Notes: generated by a model not told the origin, from the sequence alone. DNA of 64,000 nucleotides from Paenibacillus shirakamiensis (GCF_017874255.1 NZ_JAGGLD010000001.1:1054001-1118000); one strand, 5' to 3'. Shown: positions 55,801 to 64,000, counted from the first letter of the stretch. A program made the numbers and translations.

Positions 55801-58800
55801 CATAGTTGGCCGCTTCCATGAGCTGCTCAAAGCTGATCTCGCCGTGTTCATAGCATGCAAGCAATCGTCTATGTGTCTCCTGAGTAAATGATAGGAATGA
55901 TAACTCGTCCACGACCTTCATTCGAATCGGTAGGAACTGATTGAACATGCCTATCATTCGATCCGTATCCGGGTGAGTTCTGCCAGCAGCCAATGAGCCA
56001 ATTGTACATTCCGATTGATGCGTCATTCCCTTGAGCAGTAAGGTATACGCCGCAAAAAGCATGCTGTTCATGCTCACACCTGCTTGAACCGATATCGGGT
56101 TCAGTCGTGTAATTAATGAAGACGGGATGTGAAAGGTATGCGTATTTCCTGCAAACGTCTGTCGCTCTCCCCTTGGCTTATCCAGCGGCATATCCAGCAA
56201 ATCTTGAGGCTCTTGGAGCTGCTGAACCCAAAACGTCTGGGAAGCTTTGGACCGCTCGGTATCCGAGTGTTGATTCTGCCAACAGGCATAATCCTTGTAA
56301 TGCAAAGTCAAGCGCTGAAGCTCGTTACCGTCGATTAGAGCAGTTAAATCCTCCAGCAACAACATGACGGAGATCCCATCCGCAGCGATATGGTGAATAT
56401 TAAGCAGTAGATAAGCCTCCACTGCATCTGCTGCATCCGAATCAGGATAGCAATAACAAGCATGGATTAGCGGAGCAACGTTAAGATTAAGAGGCTTGAA
56501 AAATTCGTTACTCACCTCGGATAATGTCTTCTTGGCAAGCGCTGTCCTTTGCATAATAAATAGTGGTGAATCCTGTACAATCTGCGCCGGGGCTCCGTCG
56601 ATCCATTGATATGAAGTACGCAGCGGCTCATGCCGTTCAATTAGCTTATGAAGGGACTGCTCCAATACGGATTCATTCAGTGCCCCCGAAATTTTTAGAA
56701 CAAGAGGAATGTGATAGGTTATTCCTATATCAGTCAAATGATCAGCCAAAAACATTCGTTGTTGGGATGGACTGAGTGGATAGTATGCAGCTTTTGGCGC
56801 CTCAACTATCGGCTCATATAACTCCTTAACTGCCTGATCAATCCATGCGGCCTGTGCTCTAACTGTCGTTAACTTGTACATGTCTTGAAGCGGTATCCGC
56901 ACTTGGCATTTCTTATAAACAGCTGAAGACAATGCAGCGGCTTTTAATGAATGACCTCCATGCTCATAAAAAACATCAAGGACACCCACTTGCTTCACGC
57001 GCAAAATGTCTTGCCACAAATCTGTTACAATTCTCTCTGTACGGGTTGCAGGTCGTTCATATGAAACTACGCGTTCTGGGGCAGGTAGACGGTTCTTATC
57101 TATCTTACCGTTCCTGTTAAGCGGCAATTTTTCCAGCGACACCCATGCTGTAGGTATCATAAATGCCGGAAGCTTGTCTGCCAGTTCACTTCGTATACCC
57201 GCCATACTTTCACCTTGCTGCGTTACGATATAAGCACATAAATAAGGTCCGCCCTCATGTTCAACCCGCATGACAAAGGTTTCACGAACGCCTGTACATT
57301 CCAATAATCTATTCTCGATTTCCCCCAATTCGATTCGGTAACCTCTTAGCTTCACTTGACTGTCGATACGATCCAGAAATTCCAAACTCCCGTCTGGCAG
57401 CCGTCGAACTAAATCGCCGGTTCTGTAGACCGTGGCTCCTTCAAGAAATGGATGAGGGAGGAACTTAAGCTTGGTCTGCTCAGGCAAATTCACATAACCA
57501 GATGCAACACCATCGCCTGCAATCCACAATTCGCCAGCCACCCAATTCGGTTGCATCTGCCCCTGATTGTTCATGACCAAAGTCGTGGAACGTGCTATAG
57601 GTAAGCCAATAGGAATAGAGTTCCTTCCTTGTTCATTGCCTATGTCCATAATTCGGTGGCAAGTAGCAAATACCGTCGTCTCTGTAGGACCATAGACATG
57701 CAATAATACGCCCGGACCCAGTGCTTGGAATGCTTTGCGGACATGGGGGAAGGAAGCCCGTTCTCCACCGAACAAAATATGACGCAGGCCATGCATTGAA
57801 CTAAGTCCATGTTCAACGAGGGTATTAAAAAGTGCTGTCGTCACAAAAAATAGCGTGATTCCTTCATCCTGAATCAGCTCATTCAGGCGCATGACATCAG
57901 CAGCCTCTTCCTCACGGACTAACCGAAGCTTCGCGCCATTTAACAGTGCTCCATAGATATCAAATGTAGATCCATCAAAGACATAACTGGAGAGCTGTAA
58001 AACTACATCATGTTCGCTAATATGGATGTAATCAGTATCTGTTGCAATTCGAGATACATTACGATGCGAAGTCATAATGCCCTTGGGCTTCCCCGTTGAA
58101 CCCGATGTGTACATGATGTAGGCCAAGTCATGTGCCGAGCCGTCAATATTCAAATTGTGATCTGAGTCCACAGTCCATTGCGAATCAAGCCCATCCATTT
58201 CAATGATATCGAGGCTTCCTTGTGCTAACGCACTAATCTTTTCCTTCGCTGAGGCCATAATCACGATAGCTTGGGCTCCCGTATCTTGTAGCATGTACAG
58301 CATCCGCTCTTCGGGATAATGGGGGTCAATTGGTACATAGACCGCTCCGGCTTTAAGCACAGCCAATATAGTCACAATCAGCTCAGGTGAACGTTGCAAT
58401 AACAGTCCTATTTTAGTTCCGGGTATAACTCCCCTGTGCACAAGCCCATGTGCTAATCGATTGGCCCGTGCATTTAACTCACTATATGTGAACGTCTCCG
58501 TGTCCATATGAACAGCAATGTGCTGAGGAGTCTCTGCTACTTGTAACTCAAACAGCCTATGTAGAGACAGCTCCCGTTGCGGTATAGCCAATGAACAGCT
58601 ATGCTGAAATATTGCGTTACGCTCAACTGTATCCATGAGATCCACATCTTCAAGTAACCTATGGGGTTGATCTACAATTTTTCTAGCAAGTGTCATGTAA
58701 TGCCGAATCAGTTGGATTGGTATTTGTTCATCATAGAGGTCCAATGCATACTCCAAAGTAAACGAAATACCATCGCCATGGTCCGCACATTCCCATAGTA

Positions 58801-61800
58801 AATCGAACTTGGAAAATCCATGATTCAGCGTTTTAGGGGTATAGATTATGTCCTTACTCCGCCATTCCGGTAATTCCATATTCTGAAGTGTGAATACCGT
58901 GTCGAACAACGGATTTCGTCCATATTCCCGATTCACATTGGCAAGCTCTGCTATGTCTTCAAAAGGAACATCCCCATGACCAATCGACGCTAAAATCCTT
59001 CCATGAACCAGCTTCATCCATTGATTCCATCGCATATTGCCTTGCCCTTGAAGTCGGATCGGAATCATGTTGACGAACATTCCCACTATACCTTGAATCT
59101 CGGGCCGTGCACGTCGCGCCGCCGCGGTACCCACGGTAATGTCCATCTCCCCTGTATATTTTGCAAGCAATACATAATAGATGGAAAGCAGCAATGCGTA
59201 TAGCGTTACCCCTTCTTGTCTAGCCAGATCTCTTAGCGATTGAGAAAGATCGGATTCCAGCTGAAATCGAACGATAGCTCCTCGATAAGTTGGTGCTTGT
59301 GGCCTTGGATATAGTGAAGGCATCACAGTTGAAGGTACGCTATCTTGGAACATTTCTTTCCAATACAACTGCTGACGATCCAGCCAAGACCCTCTTCCAA
59401 TAGTAGCCTCCCAAAGTGCCATATCTCCGCCATGAATAGACATGGGATTAAGCGTATTGCCGTCATATAATGCTGCAAGATCAGACATCAGAATTCCCAT
59501 CGATGTGCCGTCCGTTATAATGTGATGAATATCCAATAAAAGGACATGTGCTTCCTGATCTTTGCGTACAAGTTCCATACGAAGTAAGGGTGCCTCATTC
59601 AGAGAGAAGGATCTCAGAAAATTGCGCTCATGAGATTCAAACTCTGAATCCCTCCACTCTCTTCCGTCGATGAGGATAAGGGGCATTTCAACATGTTCTT
59701 CTATACACTGCACCACTTGATCTTCCTCCATGAAAAAAGAGGTGCGCAGTGCAGGATGACGCTTGATTAAAGCCTCCCAAGCTTCTCTGAAACGTTCAAG
59801 ATCAAGCGGTCCCTTCATTTCGATCACAAAAGGCAGATGATAACTGAGCAATCCGGGATTCAGCTCTTCCAAAAGGAACAGCTGCATTTGGGCTGAACTT
59901 GCGGGATACTTCACTCGCTCCTCTACTTTAACTACAGGCGGTGGCGTAGCGTCATTACTTTTGCCCTTTTGCATGCTATCTACAATAAATTCAGCTAGTG
60001 AGCTAACGGTCTCATGCAAAAATAATTCGGTAAGCGTAAGCTCCATACCTAGTGTCTCTTGTAGCCTGGCTACAGCGTAAGCCGCTTTAAGAGAATTTCC
60101 ACCTTGCTCAAGGAAACCATCGTTGCGGCCAATATGCTCCTTCTTCAATACTTCGCGCCATATAGATATAATTTGTTGCTCTATCTCTGAGGCCGGCTCT
60201 GCCTTCTGTTCTAGTTGGAGCACGTCTGTACTTTCTGCAGGAATCCACTCGGTTGTGGCGGCCGACTCCAATCCAGCTAACTCTGAAAGCGTTACCAAGA
60301 AATCACCTTCATGTAGCGCTTCCGCTAAGACATAGCGTTGAATTTTACCGGAAGTTGTTTTTGGAATTCGCCGTACAGGGACTACAAAGGCTACATCGAG
60401 CCCTGCCGATTTGTTCAATATTTTTTTTACTTCGATCATAAGAGGAACGAATCCGCTGGTCTTACCACGGTGCTGAATGAACACAGCAATTGCATCTTGT
60501 TTAGTTATCGTATTCTGAATAGCTGTAATCGCGGTTTTGCCCATTTCAGCGCCTTGCACTTGGCTGATTAACGCTTCAAGATCATGTGGATACACATTTT
60601 GTCCGTTGATGAAGATAACGTCCTTCATGCGGCCGGTGACATATAGACGCCCCTCCAGCATAAAGCCCAAATCCCCTGTATGAAGCCAACCCTCTGGTGA
60701 AATGAGCTGCTTATTCACGTCAGGTCGCTTGTAGTATCCTTTTGTGACGTTCTGTCCTTTAATCTGAATCAAGCCTACAGTATCTGTTGGGAGCAAATTG
60801 CCTTCTTCGTCGCAAATACGGACCTCGCATTCCTCAACGGGAAAGCCCAGCTCTACAATCTCAATAGCCGTATTATCTTCTGCCGCAGCTATAGTTACAG
60901 GCTGTCCGAAAGTAAGCGATTGGCGATCAAGCTGAATGGTGGTTAAGTTCTCTTCCGTATCAGGGAACGTAACCGCAAGACTGGCTTCAGCCAGTCCGTA
61001 TACTGGGAATATACAATTTTCTTTTAGACCATACGGTCTCATTGTGTTCAGAAAATTGCGGCAATGATCTGCCGAGATTGGTTCTGCTCCATTAAAAATG
61101 AGTCTAACGCAGGATAAATCCCATGCGGCTGCACTTTCGGGCTTCCAATGTTGCAGAAAATGCACGTAACCGAAATTCGGGGAGGAAAGGCACGTTACCC
61201 GATGTTTGTGCGTTAGTTCCAGCCATTTCATTGGATGCAATACAAAGGTTGAAGTCGGTAGATGCAACTGACGCATACCGCAGAACAACGGCGTAAGATG
61301 AAATCCGATCAATCCCATATCATGCGTTAACGGTAGCCAGCTTAATGAAGAGTCCTTATCAGTCGATTTCGCGCCATGCCTGATAGCTCGCAGATTCGAT
61401 AAAAGATTACCGTGGGTAAGTACAACCCCCTTCGGATCTCCTGTAGAACCTGATGTAAATTGAATGAATGCTATATCCGACTCTGCAGCCTCATATGCTG
61501 CAATATCGGGTAGATCTGTAGCATCATCAGCAACGAGATCTGCAAAGGAGATGTTACCTCGTTCGAACAGTCCAAGTAGTTCCGTCTCTTCGTTCTTCAA
61601 GGCGTAGCTTTGTATTCCGGGCCAGAACTCTGCTTCGCAGAGCAGCCTTGGCTTTTCAAGTTGCTTACAGACTGCGATCAACTTTTTACGTCCTTCGTCT
61701 GTACGTGCTGCCGTTATGGGAACGGGAATCATACCTCCGAGGATACATGCCCAGAATAGCGTAATAAAACGTTCGTTATCTTCTGTCTGCATGACGACAA

Positions 61801-61972
61801 AAGTTCCTGTTGTAAGACCCTGTTCATACAGCTTGTGGAGCATCCTTTGTGCTTTGGCTAACAACTCGCCATAAGACACATAACGCTCCTGACCACTTTC
61901 ACAGAATACAATACCTGCATGATCATCTTTACGTGCCAGCAATACGCTGGACAAATTACGGATGCTTCTCAT
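49808..61972 (-). CDS. Lipopeptide synthetase: FAAL-ACP-C-A(Ile)-PCP-C-A(Ser)-PCP-C-A(Ser)-PCP-half C
   Basis: 4054 residues, no signal. Fatty acyl-AMP ligase at about 1-560 (FTSGSTGDPKG near 172, FAAL-type SWLPLTHDMGL), ACP Ser about 626 (QGGNSLKAA), C1 about 690-1110 (HHIITDG near 815), A1 1140-1620, PCP1 Ser 1673, C2 with HHIAADG near 1859, A2 2190-2670, PCP2 Ser 2745, C3 with HHIATDG near 2925, A3 3260-3740, PCP3 Ser 3794. The last 225 residues match only the C-terminal lobe of a condensation domain, without HHxxxDG. Codes read by eye: A1 DGFFLGVVFK (Ile), A2 and A3 both DVWHFSLVDK (Ser, same as EntF). No epimerase. It would load a fatty acid and build acyl-Ile-Ser-Ser. ATG 61972 follows GGAGGG. 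Confidence 0.94.
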   Translation of the reverse strand: MRSIRNLSSVLLARKDDHAGIVFCESGQERYVSYGELLAKAQRMLHKLYEQGLTTGTFVVMQTEDNERFITLFWACILGGMIPVPITAARTDEGRKKLIAVCKQLEKPRLLCEAEFWPGIQSYALKNEETELLGLFERGNISFADLVADDATDLPDIAAYEAAESDIAFIQFTSGSTGDPKGVVLTHGNLLSNLRAIRHGAKSTDKDSSLSWLPLTHDMGLIGFHLTPLFCGMRQLHLPTSTFVLHPMKWLELTHKHRVTCLSSPNFGYVHFLQHWKPESAAAWDLSCVRLIFNGAEPISADHCRNFLNTMRPYGLKENCIFPVYGLAEASLAVTFPDTEENLTTIQLDRQSLTFGQPVTIAAAEDNTAIEIVELGFPVEECEVRICDEEGNLLPTDTVGLIQIKGQNVTKGYYKRPDVNKQLISPEGWLHTGDLGFMLEGRLYVTGRMKDVIFINGQNVYPHDLEALISQVQGAEMGKTAITAIQNTITKQDAIAVFIQHRGKTSGFVPLMIEVKKILNKSAGLDVAFVVPVRRIPKTTSGKIQRYVLAEALHEGDFLVTLSELAGLESAATTEWIPAESTDVLQLEQKAEPASEIEQQIISIWREVLKKEHIGRNDGFLEQGGNSLKAAYAVARLQETLGMELTLTELFLHETVSSLAEFIVDSMQKGKSNDATPPPVVKVEERVKYPASSAQMQLFLLEELNPGLLSYHLPFVIEMKGPLDLERFREAWEALIKRHPALRTSFFMEEDQVVQCIEEHVEMPLILIDGREWRDSEFESHERNFLRSFSLNEAPLLRMELVRKDQEAHVLLLDIHHIITDGTSMGILMSDLAALYDGNTLNPMSIHGGDMALWEATIGRGSWLDRQQLYWKEMFQDSVPSTVMPSLYPRPQAPTYRGAIVRFQLESDLSQSLRDLARQEGVTLYALLLSIYYVLLAKYTGEMDITVGTAAARRARPEIQGIVGMFVNMIPIRLQGQGNMRWNQWMKLVHGRILASIGHGDVPFEDIAELANVNREYGRNPLFDTVFTLQNMELPEWRSKDIIYTPKTLNHGFSKFDLLWECADHGDGISFTLEYALDLYDEQIPIQLIRHYMTLARKIVDQPHRLLEDVDLMDTVERNAIFQHSCSLAIPQRELSLHRLFELQVAETPQHIAVHMDTETFTYSELNARANRLAHGLVHRGVIPGTKIGLLLQRSPELIVTILAVLKAGAVYVPIDPHYPEERMLYMLQDTGAQAIVIMASAKEKISALAQGSLDIIEMDGLDSQWTVDSDHNLNIDGSAHDLAYIMYTSGSTGKPKGIMTSHRNVSRIATDTDYIHISEHDVVLQLSSYVFDGSTFDIYGALLNGAKLRLVREEEAADVMRLNELIQDEGITLFFVTTALFNTLVEHGLSSMHGLRHILFGGERASFPHVRKAFQALGPGVLLHVYGPTETTVFATCHRIMDIGNEQGRNSIPIGLPIARSTTLVMNNQGQMQPNWVAGELWIAGDGVASGYVNLPEQTKLKFLPHPFLEGATVYRTGDLVRRLPDGSLEFLDRIDSQVKLRGYRIELGEIENRLLECTGVRETFVMRVEHEGGPYLCAYIVTQQGESMAGIRSELADKLPAFMIPTAWVSLEKLPLNRNGKIDKNRLPAPERVVSYERPATRTERIVTDLWQDILRVKQVGVLDVFYEHGGHSLKAAALSSAVYKKCQVRIPLQDMYKLTTVRAQAAWIDQAVKELYEPIVEAPKAAYYPLSPSQQRMFLADHLTDIGITYHIPLVLKISGALNESVLEQSLHKLIERHEPLRTSYQWIDGAPAQIVQDSPLFIMQRTALAKKTLSEVSNEFFKPLNLNVAPLIHACYCYPDSDAADAVEAYLLLNIHHIAADGISVMLLLEDLTALIDGNELQRLTLHYKDYACWQNQHSDTERSKASQTFWVQQLQEPQDLLDMPLDKPRGERQTFAGNTHTFHIPSSLITRLNPISVQAGVSMNSMLFAAYTLLLKGMTHQSECTIGSLAAGRTHPDTDRMIGMFNQFLPIRMKVVDELSFLSFTQETHRRLLACYEHGEISFEQLMEAANYAHNPSRNPLFDTMLILHNQIEDETLEVGGDGWKMEILPVNHGTSKLDFKLDLYHDMDGGLRGELEYNTGLFLSGTMKRLAEKLVYILEQAAANPDLICGDVSITTPAETEAIHSWNDTDHVYPVDTTIHERFAESARRWPDRTAVKSAEGSLTYEQLHRRSDRMAVLLRSKGVTTETIVPIVAQRSLSLMVAIMAVLKAGGAYLPIDPQHPAERNHAILEDSGSRLMLVGAKWLDMLPAFNGEQLDLDMLVAATEMEVPLSEEESSMPQQGGPEHLAYVIYTSGSTGKPKGVMIEHRAVINRLNWMQVAYPLEAHDVILQKTPITFDVSVWELFWWSIAGASLYLLEPGGEKEPAVMVRTIEEQAITVMHFVPSMLNLFVPYVAERGKGHQLASLRYVFASGEALKPAHVSSFYELMERSNSPAQLVNLYGPTEATVDVSYYNCLDSSRALVPIGKPIHNIQLYIVDKYMNLQPIGVSGELCIAGVGLARGYYNRPDLTEQSFIPNPFAPGTKLYRTGDRARWLPDGNIEYLGRSDHQLKLRGLRIECGEIEQALLIQTAVRDAIVTTVIDPAGDMALCAYLVPVHGTDDLEQMIRSALQTQLPDYMIPLYFIIMDALPLTTSGKVDRSKLPQPQFFESAAEGEGLKGLTEQRLGELWREALGLSASELDSTVVLGREAHFFQMGGHSLRAAQLAGLIEQDYGVLFSMKDVFDAPVLKDMAAVIDHAESTSSSVLTQAESRPYYPLSLAQNRLFVLHQLYPNSTAYNLPLALSLKGPIHFERLQGAIQALMERHEPLRTWYDWEEGKPIQLVKEEISFELALHHVQAADDLNSLARAVIRPFDLRKAPLLRAFLATDGENQHTLMLDMHHIATDGVSMSVMARDFEQLYRGNTLEPLHIQYKDVAVWQQQWMASEARQRQEQYWKHQLAGPLPLLQLPTNYVRPLEQSFEGAKLVMQIPARLAEGIQVTAARWNVTPFHIWLAAYHTLLHLMTGQDDLIVGTPIAGRFHPAMESLVGMFVNTLPIRSRPSSELSFYAFVEQLKKTTITSMNNGLLPFEHMVTMLDVPRDASRNPLFDTMFVMQQDVPSLGEDTLHFEALVVDNHVSKLDLTFEVVDKGSQGAGLTIEYATALFKEERIHRLAEWYVRIIDSVLNEPMLPLGQISLLNPEAAREQSEAFNRTFAPYACEDTIEMYLERQATFTPHALAVVAEVGTLTYAELDQRSNRLAHALRKRGIEPDDCVAIWMDRSLEMMIAIYGVLKAGGAYVPIARDFPLERVRYMLDNFEAKLVLTKGKASEALERIGQCMDVHELLAQEQAIHPVEKMHNAHSLAYVLYTSGSTGQPKGVMIEHHSVVNRIGWMQHQFELDHNMVILQKTPITFDVSVWELFLWSFAGARLVLLSPGGEKDPVQILNTIAKHGVTTMHFVPSMLHLFLENPGLLREETRLESLNHVFTSGEALLTDQVLRFRERITVPFGTKLVNLYGPTEATVDVSYHDCTEDDGLTDSLSNQVPIGKPIDNIHIHILSDTMHVQPVGIAGELWISGVGLARGYRGRTDLTEEKFIPHPLAAGGRMYRTGDLARWRQDGTIEYLGRMDHQVKLRGQRIECGEIEHVLLGHPQITEVVVLKKVATSGSEYLCAYMTCNEYAGDQALREYAAQRLPEYMIPSLFIELTSLPLSSNGKIDRKALPEPELAVNTDTPWVEATSDIELAITAVWQDILQRNDFGIHHRFFDIGGESLLLIRVHQQLEALYPGALGVTDLFTYPTIASLANYLESRHRELAYWNWGGIALTDAFLPSGYAPERTGTIQFQLDPKVAKGMSELASFYAVSMSTAAYAVYLYFWRSESVDTMLVLPCISDNGLIVPNTIDFAEVSDLQGLVQQATMEKNVPESYSARQIRLQVQSSEATTLYPLYAGAVQHPFRDKEILLETFDMVLYVDGGTTLSGTDLPKMSGAWMYNARRVSKENMMHWASAYLELLSNVTEQFLATRRVISAD

Positions 61973-62002
61973 AGTCGGCAGCCCTCCGATCTGTCTTTTT
62001 CA

Positions 62003-62386
62003 TCACACCGTTGTGGAATGCAGTTCTTGATAATCCTCCGTTACGATGCGATTATGCTCGTCCATGATGACAACATGCGGACGATATGTGCGGGCTACCG
62101 CTTCTTCCATCAGAGCATAAGAAATAATAATGACAAGATCTCCCGGCTGTACTAGTCTTGCAGCGGCGCCATTTAAGCACACCACACCTGAGCCTCTAGG
62201 GCCAGTAATGACATAAGTCTCTAGTCTAGCTCCGTTATTTATATTGACCACTTGCACTTTCTCATTCTCCAATATGTTGGAGGCATCCAAAATGTCCTGA
62301 TCGATCGTTATGCTTCCTACGTAATTCAGATTGGCTTCCGTTACAACAGCACGATGAATTTTAGACTTATGCATCTCTCTAAACAT
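62003..62386 (-). CDS. panD: Aspartate 1-decarboxylase
   Basis: 127 residues, full length. The self-cleavage site Gly24-Ser25 in [11 protein letters not shown] is present; it yields the pyruvoyl cofactor. Lys9, Tyr57 and the C-terminal core ([12 protein letters not shown]) are conserved. It converts L-aspartate to beta-alanine, normally for pantothenate. Here it stands without panB or panC and is the first gene of the synthetase operon, 30 bases ahead of the 4054-residue gene. Supply of beta-alanine for the product, or of pantetheine for the many carrier domains, are both possible. ATG 62386 follows GAGGAG. Confidence 0.95.
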   Translation of the reverse strand: MFREMHKSKIHRAVVTEANLNYVGSITIDQDILDASNILENEKVQVVNINNGARLETYVITGPRGSGVVCLNGAAARLVQPGDLVIIISYALMEEAVARTYRPHVVIMDEHNRIVTEDYQELHSTTV

Positions 62387-62826
62387 GAATACACGCTCCT
62401 CGTGGAGTAGTTTGTGAGAATAAACATAGATATTGTCTTATAAGAGGCTGAGGGCAAGTCTTGATGATGAGGGTGATTAAGGAATATACATGGATGATGT
62501 GGATTCAAGCTGATTGGATAAGCGAATTACTAAGGGAAGAGGTTGTACTAGTAAGGCAGGGTTACATAATGTGCGAATTCTAGTTAGTTGCAAATCTAAC
62601 TACAGAATCAAAAAACGTGGTTTGTACAACGCAGAAACTTGTTCAATCGCTTTAGCGCTGTGAAGGAGGAAGTACAATTGTGTGATCAAGTGTAGCGGTA
62701 ATGAGTTAAAGTATTTTGTCGGAAAATAGCAATTAACTTACCCTTATAGTAGAGGTAAACCTTTACTTAAGATAGGGCGACAATCTTATAATACAGGGAT
62801 AAATTCTTTTAATATTGTGCTGGGAA
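62387..62826 (-). promoter_or_regulatory. Upstream region of the synthetase operon
   Basis: 440 bases without a convincing gene. It must hold the promoter of the 30-kb operon. Several weak sigma-A-like combinations can be drawn on the minus strand (for example TTGCAA near 62590 and TTGAAT near 62505), but none stands out. No riboswitch or attenuator was recognised. The end of the glycosyltransferase gene shows no clear terminator, so read-through is possible. Confidence 0.4.
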
Positions 62827-63903
62827 CTACCATAAATTAAGGGCATGATGCAGAAAAACATGGCCTTTTTTGCTGAAACTCAGCAGCTTGACATACAAAA
62901 ATAAATTAAAAATAGTTATTTTATATCGTAGCGATTGTCGGCAATAATACAGTGCTGTGTTGCGGTCGTAACGGTTGAGATAACTCAGTGTAAAATATTT
63001 ACTAGAAATGCCCATGTCAATATATGAAAGCTGTTTCGATTTTTTACTAATCGAACTAGACTGAATTACCATATTACGAATATGCTCGCGCACCTTAATT
63101 GATTTGAAGCTTAGTCCTTCAATCTTCTTATAGATGTCTTGGTTAAGATGAATGGTATCGGGATCAAGTTGCCAGCGGTCGCAGAAAAAGTAAAGGCTAT
63201 CGGGTGACTCTCGATATATGGAATGAGGTTTGGTTTGCAGTGCAATTCGGTAGTTGTCAAAAAAACGAAGCAAATAGGTTGTATCCTCTCCGAGATAGAA
63301 TTGTTCGTTAATTAGTCCCACTTCGTCTAGAAGCCTTTTACGAAATACCATCGTATTCAGTTGGAAAAAGTTTCTCGTATGTGATAAGAAAGCCTCAAAT
63401 AACCCTTTCTCAAAAATAATTGTTGCTCCATCCTCCGCCGTTCCGAATGTAGCGCCCATCGATTGTAGCAAATTCCGTTCAATCGGACGATCGAAATTAT
63501 AGGATATTGTTTCCCCATGCTGCTCCACCCAAAGCGCAAAACTGATCTCCGCATTCGTCAGCACATGCGTCCTTAGGCTATCACTCAAATGATTAGGATA
63601 CCATTCGTCATCGGAATCAAGAAACGCTAAATATTCGCCTTTCGCCGCCAGCATGCCCGTGTTCCGTGCACCACCTGGGCCTTTTTCTCGTTCGTTGCAT
63701 ACATAATGAATTCGCAACTCCCGAGTAGTCCATTCCTTAATCATCTCTTTCGTGTGGTCCGTACTTCGATCGTCAACGACGATCAACTCCCAATTAGCGT
63801 AGGACTGACGCAGTATGGACTCGATTGCACCAGAAATGATATGCGCTCGATTATAAGTAGGCATGACAATACTTATCAATGGCTCCAATGGTTTCAACTC
63901 CAA
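62827..63903 (-). CDS. Glycosyltransferase family 2
   Basis: 358 residues. The GT-A nucleotide-sugar domain is at about 10-130: ISIVMPTYNRAHIISGAIES, IVVDDRSTDHT and the metal-binding DxD region FLDSDDEW. The rest (130-358) is a variable acceptor part with positively charged and hydrophobic C-terminal stretches, suggesting membrane contact. Such enzymes act in wall, capsule or protein glycosylation. Start TTG 63903 follows AAGGA at 9 bases; TTG 63888 with GGAG is an alternative. Nothing links it firmly to the synthetase operon. Confidence 0.88.
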   Translation of the reverse strand: MELKPLEPLISIVMPTYNRAHIISGAIESILRQSYANWELIVVDDRSTDHTKEMIKEWTTRELRIHYVCNEREKGPGGARNTGMLAAKGEYLAFLDSDDEWYPNHLSDSLRTHVLTNAEISFALWVEQHGETISYNFDRPIERNLLQSMGATFGTAEDGATIIFEKGLFEAFLSHTRNFFQLNTMVFRKRLLDEVGLINEQFYLGEDTTYLLRFFDNYRIALQTKPHSIYRESPDSLYFFCDRWQLDPDTIHLNQDIYKKIEGLSFKSIKVREHIRNMVIQSSSISKKSKQLSYIDMGISSKYFTLSYLNRYDRNTALYYCRQSLRYKITIFNLFLYVKLLSFSKKGHVFLHHALNLW

Positions 63904-63906
63904 TCT

Positions 63907-63986
63907 TTTTAAATCCTTAAATCATCGTCAGTGTAAATGCGATAGCAGAAATTCGTCAAGAGTAATCTCTTAGTAAGGATTTAAAA
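63907..63986. repeat. 13-bp inverted repeat ahead of the glycosyltransferase
   Basis: TTTTAAATCCTTA (63907-63919) and TAAGGATTTAAAA (63974-63986) are perfect complements 54 bases apart. The left arm contains the ribosome site of the glycosyltransferase, so pairing in RNA could hide it; it may also be a pair of protein sites. Confidence 0.45.
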
Positions 63987-64000
63987 GGCATGTAAATATA

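Noticed and set aside
37769-61000. Many open frames antisense to or in other frames of the synthetase genes
   Set aside because: They are shadows of the strongly coding minus-strand frames and lack ribosome sites and protein-like composition.
62660-62700. GAAGGAGG plus TTG on the plus strand as start of a small gene upstream of panD
   Set aside because: The frame closes after five codons; no peptide of interest results.

Overview
The window looks like a chromosomal segment of a Gram-positive Bacillales bacterium, most likely Paenibacillus. Reasons: strong AGGAGG-type ribosome sites throughout, frequent TTG and GTG starts, a YesM/YesN-type two-component pair beside a CUT1 sugar ABC transporter with glycosidases, hairpin/T-run terminators after many genes, and a large lipopeptide-type synthetase operon. 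No tRNA, rRNA, CRISPR array or insertion sequence was recognised. Species cannot be fixed from the sequence alone.

Layout. 1-2.7 kb: ECF-type sigma factor with its cut-off anti-sigma partner, a small membrane protein and a zinc alcohol dehydrogenase. 3-13.3 kb: glycan-utilisation locus; divergent from a histidine kinase/AraC-type response regulator pair is an operon of lipoprotein binding protein, two permeases, a GH20 enzyme and a secreted GH43-ricin lectin protein. 13.5-24 kb: CocE-type hydrolase with divergent TetR regulator, AraC regulator, aldo/keto reductase, leaderless subtilase, SGNH esterase and a 1041-residue secreted repeat protein. 24-27.3 kb: Lrp-family regulator divergent from carbonic anhydrase and cyanase, then an NCS2 permease and a 55-residue membrane protein. 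27.4-32.4 kb: MarR regulator/nitroreductase operon with a clear operator, FAD monooxygenase, small membrane protein, a transporter remnant and an Eis-like acetyltransferase.

32.5-62.4 kb: one long leftward operon for a hybrid lipopeptide/polyketide. Order of transcription: panD (aspartate decarboxylase), a 4054-residue synthetase (FAAL-ACP-C-A-PCP-C-A-PCP-C-A-PCP-half C), three CPBP membrane proteins, a 3371-residue PKS/NRPS (KS without AT-ACP-C-A-PCP-C-A-PCP-C), a BtrH_N-like protein, a type II thioesterase, a discrete malonyl transferase of the FenF/ItuD kind, and an M20 peptidase; a terminator follows at 32471-32525. Specificity codes read by eye give Ile, Ser, Ser, one unassigned residue, and Gly. 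The predicted chain is fatty acyl-Ile-Ser-Ser-(malonate-derived C2)-X-Gly. No thioesterase domain ends the line; a condensation domain does, so release onto an amine is possible, and the operon's own PanD offers beta-alanine as a candidate. This cluster is the most interesting part of the window, with a half condensation domain between the two synthetases and three CPBP proteins lacking expected catalytic histidines.

62.8-64 kb: a GT2 glycosyltransferase, apparently a separate unit.
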